A DNA stretch of 64,000 nt, taken from the NCBI RefSeq assembly GCF_030252325.1, contig NZ_CP126981.1:1054001-1118000 (forward strand), in the 5' to 3' direction. The position numbers and the translations under genes are program-made. Positions 28,265-41,467 of this stretch are shown one piece after another (positions within the stretch are counted from its first letter, which is position 1; every line of letters starts with the position of its first letter). The notes below the pieces were generated by a model, which worked only from the letters and a program-made list of their open reading frames with translations, did not search any database and was not told the DNA's origin. This stretch comes from Candidatus Mycobacterium wuenschmannii (GTDB taxonomy: Bacteria; Actinomycetota; Actinomycetes; Mycobacteriales; Mycobacteriaceae).

Positions 28265-29542
28265 TCAGCCCGCTGGCACGACCGCCGGTTGGTGACGGTC
28301 CGCAGCCGGTGTCTCTCGATGCCGTCCATACACCCACTCGAACACCGGGCTGGCCATCAGCGTCGTGACCACGGCGACCAGGACAAGAATGGTGAACAGC
28401 GTGGGCGTGATGATCCCCGCCTCGAGCCCGATGTTGAGCAGGATCAGTTCGATCAGGCCGCGCGCGTTCATCAGGGAGCCCAGCGCGATGGATTCGCGCA
28501 GCGGGACCTTGTTGAGCCGGGCCGCCACCGTGCAGGCGACGCCCTTGCCCGCAATCGAGACGACGAGGATCCCCAGTGTCACCGCCCACAACGTCGGCGT
28601 GTTGACCAATCCGATTTGGGTGTTGAGCCCGGAGTAGACGAAGAACAGCGGCAACAAGAACGTCGTGACGACCGACTCAAGACTGATTGACATGCGCTCG
28701 GCGAAGAATCCGGACGGCATGGCTACGCCAAGCACGAAGGCGCCGAAGATTGCGTAGATGCCGATCGTGTCGGTGAACCACGCACACATCATCAACAGGA
28801 TCAGGACCGTGCTCATCATTGGTCCGCTGATGGCGTTGCGGCGTTCGGACAGCGTTCCGAAAACTCGAAATGCCTTGCGGCCGAAAGTGAGCAGCGCCAA
28901 CGTGTACAGCGCCCCGCCCACGATTGCGGTCACGGCCACGATGGCGCTACCCCGGTGGATGGCCAGCACGGTGGCGAGCAGGCACCATGACAGCGCATCG
29001 TCGGCGGCACCGCACGCTAAGGCCAGAGTGCCCAAAGGCGTTCCGGAGAGCCGCTTTTCATAGATGATCCGGGCGAGCATCGGGAACGCCGTCGTGGCGA
29101 TCGACGCTCCGAGGAACATCATCGCCATGGTCAGCGTGACGCTTTTGTCGAAGTAGATGCCGCCGGACAACAGCGGCACCGCAATCGCGGCACCGAGCGC
29201 CAGCGGCACGAGAATCCCGGCGGCAGAGACCGCCGCGGCGGTGCCCACGCGATGCTTCACGAGGTTCACGTCGAAGTTCAACCCGACCAGGAACATGTAA
29301 AGCACCAGGCCGATCTGTGCCGCCGTATAGAGGACGATGTTCGCCGGCCCTGGCGGAAACAATTGGTGCTGTATTCCGGGCGCGATCTGGCCGAAGAGGG
29401 ACGGACCCAGTAATACGCCCGCGATCATCTCGCCGACCACCGGTGCCTGCCCGATTCGTTCGGCGGCGAGACCGGTCAGTCGGCACGCAAGGAGGATGAC
29501 CGCAAGCTCGAGGAGAAAATGGACAGCGGTTGATGCGGGCAT
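28265..29542 (-). CDS. Cation:proton antiporter (CPA2/KefB type)
   Basis: The 425-residue protein has about 12 hydrophobic helices, starting HFLLELAVILLACRLTGLAA and GQAPVVGEMIAGVLLGPSLF, the typical Na+/H+ exchanger opening. The central ACGAADDALSW motif carries the paired Asp residues of the transport site. No C-terminal TrkA domain is seen. It is divergent from the halogenase-like gene with a 116-base gap holding a palindrome, so it may belong to the polyketide locus, for pH balance or export, or simply be a neighbour. Confidence 0.88.
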   Translation of the reverse strand: MPASTAVHFLLELAVILLACRLTGLAAERIGQAPVVGEMIAGVLLGPSLFGQIAPGIQHQLFPPGPANIVLYTAAQIGLVLYMFLVGLNFDVNLVKHRVGTAAAVSAAGILVPLALGAAIAVPLLSGGIYFDKSVTLTMAMMFLGASIATTAFPMLARIIYEKRLSGTPLGTLALACGAADDALSWCLLATVLAIHRGSAIVAVTAIVGGALYTLALLTFGRKAFRVFGTLSERRNAISGPMMSTVLILLMMCAWFTDTIGIYAIFGAFVLGVAMPSGFFAERMSISLESVVTTFLLPLFFVYSGLNTQIGLVNTPTLWAVTLGILVVSIAGKGVACTVAARLNKVPLRESIALGSLMNARGLIELILLNIGLEAGIITPTLFTILVLVAVVTTLMASPVFEWVYGRHRETPAADRHQPAVVPAG

Positions 29543-29612
29543 GACACCGGTCCTCGCGGTTCGACTGATTCTTGTTGTGTCCGCTTGCCAGAGACTCGGG
29601 TTAGTGTAGCTT

Positions 29613-29625
29613 CTTAACTATTAAG
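29613..29625. promoter_or_regulatory. Palindrome in antiporter/halogenase divergent promoter
   Basis: CTTAA-CTA-TTAAG is a perfect 13-base palindrome at 29613-29625, 33 bases before the halogenase-like ATG and 70 bases before the divergent antiporter. It is unusually AT-rich for this region and fits a TetR or MarR type operator controlling both directions. No regulator gene is adjacent. Confidence 0.45.
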
Positions 29626-29658
29626 TAACTGTCCTATCCAAGCAGCGGGAGCGGACTC

Positions 29659-31428
29659 ATGGACGTGCAAACGCAGCTGTCACAACTGAGCCCGGAGGAA
29701 CGCGCCGCGCTGGTGCAGAAGATCAAGTCGCGGCTGCACGACGGCGAGAGCATCCAGTCCGACAACGACGTCGCGATCGTCGGCGGTGGAATAGCCGCAC
29801 TCACTCTGGCGCTCGAGCTTCGTCGCGCTCGGCCCGACACGCGAATTCTGATCGTCGAACCGCGCGATCACCCGGTACCGGAGATCACTCACACCGTCGG
29901 CGAGTCGACTGTGGAGATCTCCGCGCAATACCTTCGGGATCACCTCGAATTGGCCGATCACCTGAACACGGCGCAGCTCCGCAAAATGGGGCTACGCATG
30001 TTCTTCTCCCATGACGGCAATACCGACATCGCCCGTCGGCTGGAATTGGGCAGTTCGTCGTTCACACCGCAGGTCACCTATCAAATCGACCGGGGACGAC
30101 TGGAGAACGAGCTGAACCGCCGCTGCCTGTCCGAGGGCGTCGAAATCACCGCTGGCCGAGTAACATCCGTCGAACTCGGCGACGGCGGCCAACCCCACAC
30201 CCTCTCGATCCAGCGCGGGGATGACGCGAGTTCCGCCACGGCGCGCTGGGTGGTCGACGCCTCGGGGCGCAACCGAGCCCTGAGCCGCCAGCTGGACCTC
30301 AAGCGGTCCAACGAACATCTCTGCAACGCCGTCTGGCTGCGGATCGGCGTCGAAATCGACATCGGTCAATGGAGCGACGATCCCGATTGGCAGGCACGCC
30401 TCGTCGAGGGCGACCGGGCAATGTCCACCAATCACCTCATGGGGGAGGGCTATTGGGTGTGGCTGATCCGCCTCGCCTCCGGCTCCACCAGCGTCGGCAT
30501 CGTCGCCGACCCCGCGTTCCATGATTTCAGCGACTTCAACACCCTCGACAAGGCTCGATCGTGGCTCGCAGAGCACGAGCCGCAGTGCGCGGCGGTGCTG
30601 ACGCGCAGCGAGCACGTGATCAAAGACTTCCGAGTGATGAAGAACTACAGCCACGGCGCCACCAAAGTATTTGATGCACAGCGCCGTTGGTGCCTCACCG
30701 GCGATGCCGGTGTCTTCCTGGACCCGTTGTACTCGTCGGGTCTGGACCTCGTGGCGATCGGCAACGGGCTCATCACCGACATGATCACTCGACAACTCGA
30801 CGGGGAAGATGTGGTCGCGCGATGCGCGATCAACGACTCGCTGTATCGATCACTCACCGAGATGTGGCTCAACATCTACTGCAACCAGTACAAGCTCATG
30901 GGCTCGCCCTCCGTAATGACGGCGAAGGTGATCTGGGACATCGCTTTCTACTGGGGATTCCTGGGTTTGATGTACAGCAACGGGCGATTCGCCACCGTCG
31001 CCGACGACCCCGGTGTGGTGCCGCACTTGGAAGGGCTCATCGAACTGAGCAATCGGATGCAGCAGTTCTTCCATGAGTGGGCGGGCATCGAACACGCGCA
31101 CCACTCGTCGCAATTCGTCGATCTGTACTCCGCGCACAATTTTATGGTGACGCTGCATGTCGCGATGATGGGGCAAGCGTCGGACTTCGCAGCGCAGTTC
31201 GACGCGAACGTCCGGCTGCTGAGACAGCTGGCGGGTCAACTGGTCGACACCATCCTCACCGACAAGTGCCGCGATTTCGCCGACGACGAAGTCGTCCGGC
31301 AGGTGCAGGCATGGCAGCGCGACACTTTCCTGCGCGAACTCCGAGCCGCGTACCGCGAGATTCCCGATGACCATCCGCTCAGCCCGGATTGGATCGTACG
31401 AGACGCGCCTGCGCTTGAGTTCAGTTGA
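29659..31428 (+). CDS. Flavin-dependent halogenase-like oxidoreductase
   Basis: The 589-residue flavoprotein has dinucleotide motif VGGGIAALTLAL at 41-52, halogenase motif GESTVEI at 81-87, Lys109 in LRKMGLRMFF at the place of the catalytic Lys, and WVWLIRL at 266-272, which matches WxWxIP except that Pro is Arg. GDAGVFLDPLYSSGLDL is the conserved FAD end motif. About 35 N-terminal residues (QLSPEERAALVQKIKSRL) resemble linkers in assembly-line enzymes. It stands 58 bases before a PKS, so a tailoring role, chlorination or hydroxylation, is likely. The changed Pro makes true halogenation uncertain. Confidence 0.8.
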   Translation: MDVQTQLSQLSPEERAALVQKIKSRLHDGESIQSDNDVAIVGGGIAALTLALELRRARPDTRILIVEPRDHPVPEITHTVGESTVEISAQYLRDHLELADHLNTAQLRKMGLRMFFSHDGNTDIARRLELGSSSFTPQVTYQIDRGRLENELNRRCLSEGVEITAGRVTSVELGDGGQPHTLSIQRGDDASSATARWVVDASGRNRALSRQLDLKRSNEHLCNAVWLRIGVEIDIGQWSDDPDWQARLVEGDRAMSTNHLMGEGYWVWLIRLASGSTSVGIVADPAFHDFSDFNTLDKARSWLAEHEPQCAAVLTRSEHVIKDFRVMKNYSHGATKVFDAQRRWCLTGDAGVFLDPLYSSGLDLVAIGNGLITDMITRQLDGEDVVARCAINDSLYRSLTEMWLNIYCNQYKLMGSPSVMTAKVIWDIAFYWGFLGLMYSNGRFATVADDPGVVPHLEGLIELSNRMQQFFHEWAGIEHAHHSSQFVDLYSAHNFMVTLHVAMMGQASDFAAQFDANVRLLRQLAGQLVDTILTDKCRDFADDEVVRQVQAWQRDTFLRELRAAYREIPDDHPLSPDWIVRDAPALEFS

Positions 31429-31486
31429 GCTGGAACAGATCTGCTCCGCTCAACGGACTCGCATTACAGGTCGTTAGGTCGAATCG

Positions 31487-37008
<5,522 letters not shown>

Positions 37009-37012
<4 letters not shown>

Positions 37013-37848
37013 ATTCCGCGGTGCGCGTCCGCCGTCTAGCCAAGGCGTACGGACAGCTGCAAGCCGTGCGCGGAGTGGATCTCGATGTCGAGTACGGCGA
37101 GGTGTTCGCAATCCTCGGCCCCAATGGGGCCGGCAAGTCGACCACCATCGAGATCCTCGAGGGCCACCGCAAGCGTGACTCAGGTCAGGTCAGCGTGCTG
37201 GGCGAGGACCCCGGCACTGCGGGCCGGAACTGGCGCGCCCGCATCGGGATTGTGCTCCAGGAGGTCAGCGACGCCGGAATGCTGACCGCCCTCGAGACGG
37301 TGCGGATGTTCGCGAAATGCTATGGGTCGGCACAGATTCCCGAGGAGGTGCTGGAGCTCGTCGGCCTCGGGTCGGTTGCCCTATCGAAGGTGCGGACCCT
37401 GTCCGGGGGGCAGCGACGCCGTCTCGATGTCGCTCTCGGGATCATCAACGGCCCCGAGTTACTCTTCCTGGACGAGCCGACGACGGGCTTCGATCCCGAA
37501 GCGCGACTGCGCTTTTGGGATCTGATCCGGCTGCTCGCCCGCGGCGGCACGACGATCCTGCTGACCACCCACTATCTGGAGGAAGCGGCGGCGCTCGCGG
37601 ACCGCGTCGCGGTGATCGCCGCGGGCCGGGTCGTAGCGCTCGACTCGCCACGGAACCTGACCCGGTACGCGAGTTCGGCTGCCACAGTCCGCTGGCGAGC
37701 CGGCGGCGAAATATGTACTGAGCACACCGATCGACCGACCGACCTCATCAGGCAGCTGTCCAGCGACGGTGCGGAGCTTGCCGAACTGACGGTCTCTCGG
37801 CCGTCTCTGGAGGACGCCTACCTACAGCTGATCGGCATGCGGCGATGA
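37009..37848 (+). CDS. ABC transporter ATP-binding protein, drug-exporter type
   Basis: The 279-residue ATPase has Walker A GPNGAGKST at 37-45, signature LSGGQ at 131-135, and Walker B LLFLDEPTTG. The C-terminal extension resembles DrrA-type daunorubicin exporters (SRPSLEDAYLQLIG). GTG at 37009 overlaps the PKS stop in GTGA, so expression is coupled to the PKS. Its ATG-starting permease partner follows with the same type of overlap, so the pair probably exports the PKS product or confers self-resistance. Confidence 0.9.
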
Positions 37849-38675
37849 GCGGCGGACACGCCGCCACGCCGGCGTCGCCACCGCTGCCGTCCCCGGTCCG
37901 CATCGGCCTGTCGCGGGTCGTCCCCGAACTCAAAATGTTCTACCGTCGCCCGGAGCAGGTGGTGCTGACGTTTTCGTTGCCAGCGATCATCTGCGTGCTG
38001 CTCGGGTCGATCTTCTCGACCCGACTGCCCAACACCGAAACCAGTACCGGTGCGGTGATCGCGGCGAGCATGCTCGCCTACGGCATCTTGTCGACGTCGT
38101 TCATCAACCTGGGCATCAGCATCGCAGCCGATCGCGACACCGGGGCCTTGCGGCGCCTGCGGGGGACACCCACGACCGCGCTGTCGTACTTCATCGGAAA
38201 GATCTTCCTGGTTGCAATCGTCAGCCTCGCCGAGGCTGTTCTGCTCGTGTCCGTTGGGCTGGCTTTCTTTCAACTTCGGCTGCCGTCAACGGTTTTCGGC
38301 TGGTTCACGCTCATCTGGGTGTTCCTGCTGGGCACCGTCAGTTGCTCGTTGCTCGGCATCTTCATCAGCAACCTGGCGAGTAACGCGGTTGCGGCCGCCG
38401 TCGTCACCAACGGCCCGGCAGTGGGTCTGCAGTTCGTGTCCGGCACCTACGTTCCGCTGGTGGTGCTGCCGGGCTGGATGTTGGTCGTCGGATCCTTGTT
38501 TCCGGTGAAGTGGATGGCGCAAGGCTTCCGTTCCGTCCTTCTGCCGCCGCAGATGGCCGCGTTCGAGCCGGCCGGCAACTGGGAGCACTGGCACACGTTT
38601 CTGGTGCTGACCGCATGGACAATCGGTGGTCTCGCCGCCTGCCTCGCGGTGTTCCGATGGTCGGACAGGAACTGA
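37845..38675 (+). CDS. ABC-2 type transporter permease
   Basis: The 276-residue protein has about six transmembrane helices, with TFSLPAIICVLLGSIFSTR and LGTVSCSLLGIFISNLAS typical of ABC-2 permeases (DrrB type). It pairs with the ATPase just upstream (ATGA overlap). Its stop ends at 38675, directly adjacent to the stop of the convergent oxidoreductase gene. Confidence 0.9.
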   Translation: MSGGHAATPASPPLPSPVRIGLSRVVPELKMFYRRPEQVVLTFSLPAIICVLLGSIFSTRLPNTETSTGAVIAASMLAYGILSTSFINLGISIAADRDTGALRRLRGTPTTALSYFIGKIFLVAIVSLAEAVLLVSVGLAFFQLRLPSTVFGWFTLIWVFLLGTVSCSLLGIFISNLASNAVAAAVVTNGPAVGLQFVSGTYVPLVVLPGWMLVVGSLFPVKWMAQGFRSVLLPPQMAAFEPAGNWEHWHTFLVLTAWTIGGLAACLAVFRWSDRN

Positions 38676-39926
38676 TCAGGGGCGCGACCGCAGGATCTGC
38701 TTGGCCGTTCGTCGACCGCTCACGAGCGCACCCTGGATCGAAGCGGTGTCGCGGTGGTCGCCGCACCACCACAGCCCGTCACCGACGGCGACCGGCCGCC
38801 GCACCCGCAACGGCGCCGACTGAGCAGGAAGTGCGTGACGAATGACATTGCGTGTCAGCAACTTCCACGGCCGCCCGTCCCCACCCATGATGTCAGCGGC
38901 ATGGCGTCGCGTGGCGGTCTCCGCGGGCGCGGACCCATCGGGCTCCAACAGTGCGGACGCGGAGATCAAGTGTTGCCCCCGTGGGGCGTAGCTCGGTGCC
39001 GCAGCGCTGATGACCGCGGTGTTCAGGACCGGACCCTGCGCATGGCGGCGTCCGTCGACCCACAACATCGGCCGCGACGTCGGGGCGATCTCGGCGGACC
39101 ACCAGTCGGTGACCACGCCGTGGGTGCTCGAGGCGGCCGAACCGGTCAACGCCGCCGAGGTGGTGGGGTCCGCGGCCACCACGACATCACTCGCGCGTAC
39201 CGCCGTATCGGGTCCCGATACCAGCCAGCGACCCCCATCGCGATCGATGCGAGAAACCTTGTGGTTCAGGCTTATTCGCCCGACCAGCGGCTTGGCCATC
39301 TGGCGCGGAAGCGCTTGCATGCCGGCCGCCGGCAGCGCCGGCACACCGAGCAGGAACACCCGAGCGAGCAGGAGGGCGAACGCGTTGGAACTGTTGCCGG
39401 TGTCTTCGAGCAGCACACCGGCCAGGAAGCGGTCGATGACCCGGCGCAACTCGCCGCCGAGGCCCGTCTTGTCCAGGGCCGCCTTCAGCGTGATGTCGGC
39501 TCCCACATGCGACTTGAGCGCGCTCGGCCGCAGAGCGGGAAGGGCCCAGCGCGCTACGGCGGCGACGTCCGCGGGTCGAATGGCGCCGGACAGCAACATC
39601 TTCGGCACCAGCTTCGGCTCCCGCAGCGGGTGCGCCAGCACGGCCGACTTGGATTGCCGTCGTACCGCAACCCCGGCGCCGAACGGCTGCAGATCGAGCG
39701 CGTCGACGTCGACAGCATGCGGCAACTCCGGGTAGGCCGGATTCAGCACCTGAAAGCCGCGGTCGCAGAGGAAGCCGTCGACGGCATCGGTACGAACGCG
39801 GCCGCCGACGTCGTCGTCTTGCTCCAGTACCCGCACGTCGCGGCCGGCGGCAGCAATGACCGTGGCGCAGCGCAAGCCTGCCAGGCCGGCACCGATGACC
39901 ACCACGTCGACATCGTCCTCGGCCAT
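38676..39926 (-). CDS. FAD-dependent oxidoreductase of the amine oxidase/phytoene desaturase type
   Basis: The 416-residue protein starts with DVVVIGAGLAGLRCATVI, the FAD-binding motif, followed by VLEQDDDVGGRVRTDAVDG, and ends with LWWCGDHRDTASIQGALVSG, the C-terminal FAD contact. This pattern is shared by protoporphyrinogen oxidase, phytoene desaturase and monoamine oxidase relatives. It converges with the ABC permease with no gap. A role in the polyketide locus is possible but not supported by operon structure. Confidence 0.85.
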   Translation of the reverse strand: MAEDDVDVVVIGAGLAGLRCATVIAAAGRDVRVLEQDDDVGGRVRTDAVDGFLCDRGFQVLNPAYPELPHAVDVDALDLQPFGAGVAVRRQSKSAVLAHPLREPKLVPKMLLSGAIRPADVAAVARWALPALRPSALKSHVGADITLKAALDKTGLGGELRRVIDRFLAGVLLEDTGNSSNAFALLLARVFLLGVPALPAAGMQALPRQMAKPLVGRISLNHKVSRIDRDGGRWLVSGPDTAVRASDVVVAADPTTSAALTGSAASSTHGVVTDWWSAEIAPTSRPMLWVDGRRHAQGPVLNTAVISAAAPSYAPRGQHLISASALLEPDGSAPAETATRRHAADIMGGDGRPWKLLTRNVIRHALPAQSAPLRVRRPVAVGDGLWWCGDHRDTASIQGALVSGRRTAKQILRSRP

Positions 39927-40042
39927 CGACTGTTGCCTCCTGTCAGCGCGGACTCGCGGCGGTCACTGAGAGCGGTGAGAATTGCCGAGATCGTCGCGCC
40001 TGAAACAAGTCCCCTGAGGACCCTCGGCATCGACCCGCGGCA

Positions 40043-40222
40043 TCAGAATCGTCGTAACTGCACCACCCCGTTCGCGACGGCGGCCACTCCGGCGATCAGC
40101 AGGGCCATCGAGACCACGGCGGTCACCGTGAGACCGAGGTAGCCGTGCAGGGGAACGTTGACGAACAACGACAACAGGATCAGGCCTACGCCCGCGGCGA
40201 TCAGCAGACGCGGACGTGTCAT
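40043..40222 (-). CDS. Small two-helix membrane protein
   Basis: A 59-residue reading frame starts at ATG 40222 with AGGAGG 8 bases upstream. It encodes RPRLLIAAGVGLILLSLFVN, a short loop, and VTAVVSMALLIAGVAAVANG, two membrane segments, ending VQLRRF. It is hypothetical; the strong ribosome binding site and clean hydrophobic pattern argue it is real. It lies upstream of the amine-oxidase-like gene on the same strand, 116 bases away. Confidence 0.6.
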   Translation of the reverse strand: MTRPRLLIAAGVGLILLSLFVNVPLHGYLGLTVTAVVSMALLIAGVAAVANGVVQLRRF

Positions 40223-40364
40223 TGGTCAATCCTCCTGATTGTCAACAAAAGCAGGGTAAGTCAGGAAGCTGGGACGCGTCTGAAGATGGCACAGACGGCG
40301 CGGGCGTCCGCGTGGGAGATGCGGCCGGTCATAATCGTCCGGTGAGATCATCCTCGGGCCGTCG

Positions 40365-41177
40365 ATGAGCGCTGTCCTGCTCGCGAGCGGCATCGCCGTC
40401 GTCGAACTCGGTGGGCTCATCGCCCTCGGGGTGCTGCTCATCGTCTCGCGGCACCAACTCAAGGAGTCGCGGGCGGAACTTGAACGCAGCCGTCGGATCC
40501 GCAGCGGCCGTCGTCGGCGCCGCCCGGGACTCGCGCCCTTCGCGATTCGGACGGCCTGGCGAACCGCCGACTCACTGATGACCAAAGGCATTGGCGCCAC
40601 GGTCCGTAACTCGATCGAGGACCTTGCCGGCTGGGCGCAGGTGGAACGCCCCGACCTGGCCCGGCTGACCGCCGACGGCGACGTGGTGATCGCCTTCTCC
40701 GACATCGAGGACTCCACGGTCCACAACGAGGAACTCGGCGACCGAGACTGGGTGAAGGTCCTGGAGCGCCACAACCGGCTCATCGAGAAACTCGTCGCCG
40801 AGCACGGCGGGCACGTGATCAAGACGCAAGGCGACGGATTCATGATCGCCTTCGCCGACCCCGGAGAAGCCGTGCTGTGCGGCATCGGCGTGCAGCGGGC
40901 GCTGCTCGAGAACGCCGAGCAGTGGGGTGGAATTCGCGTTCGCATCGGCATCCACATCGGGCCGTCGGTGCGGCGCGGGGACGACCTGTTCGGGCGCAAC
41001 GTCGCGATGGCCGCCCGCATCGCGGGGCAGGCGGGTGGCGGTGAAATCCTGGTCAGCGACGCGGTCCGCGAGGCGGTCGGCACGCGTGCCGATATCGACC
41101 TGTGCGCACCCCGCGAAGCTGAACTGAAAGGCCTACAGGGCACCCACAGTCTTTATGCCGTCGCAATTCCCGCCTGA
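40365..41177 (+). CDS. Membrane-anchored class III adenylate/guanylate cyclase
   Basis: The 270-residue protein has one N-terminal membrane helix (about 5-27), a basic linker, and a class III cyclase domain (about 105-265). Metal-binding Asp are in FSDIEDSTV and [29 protein letters not shown] holds the Asn/Arg transition-state residues. The protein is probably active as a homodimer. The cyclic nucleotide product cannot be told from these motifs alone. Mycobacteria carry many such cyclases. Confidence 0.88.
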   Translation: MSAVLLASGIAVVELGGLIALGVLLIVSRHQLKESRAELERSRRIRSGRRRRRPGLAPFAIRTAWRTADSLMTKGIGATVRNSIEDLAGWAQVERPDLARLTADGDVVIAFSDIEDSTVHNEELGDRDWVKVLERHNRLIEKLVAEHGGHVIKTQGDGFMIAFADPGEAVLCGIGVQRALLENAEQWGGIRVRIGIHIGPSVRRGDDLFGRNVAMAARIAGQAGGGEILVSDAVREAVGTRADIDLCAPREAELKGLQGTHSLYAVAIPA

Positions 41178-41182
41178 CGCGT

Positions 41183-41425
41183 TCAGGGCCGAATTTCGAC
41201 CTGGTCATTCGGATTGAAATAGCGCTCGGTTCCATCGGTGAACTTCACCGTGCACACCTCGGGTAGGAAAGTGCCCTCGTGGGGACTCAATTCCGAGACG
41301 ACCCGAGTCTTTACTCGCTTCCACGCGTCGTCGCCTTCGCCATGCTCCCGGAGTTGATAACCCGGCAAGCGGTTCGTGAGATCGACTGCCCGCAATTGGA
41401 GCACCCGGCTGGATGGCGTCGGCAT
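41183..41425 (-). CDS. Conserved hypothetical protein, 80 residues
   Basis: The protein reads MPTPSSRVLQLRAVDLTNRL and ends KFTDGTERYFNPNDQVEIRP, which looks like a small folded domain with a C-terminal beta hairpin. I do not recognise it. The antisense and overlapping frames have poor composition by comparison. It converges with the cyclase gene with a 5-base gap. Confidence 0.6.
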   Translation of the reverse strand: MPTPSSRVLQLRAVDLTNRLPGYQLREHGEGDDAWKRVKTRVVSELSPHEGTFLPEVCTVKFTDGTERYFNPNDQVEIRP

Positions 41426-41467
41426 AGTCGTTAATTCTGCCCAGCAATTCTTACGAGCAGGTGACGA

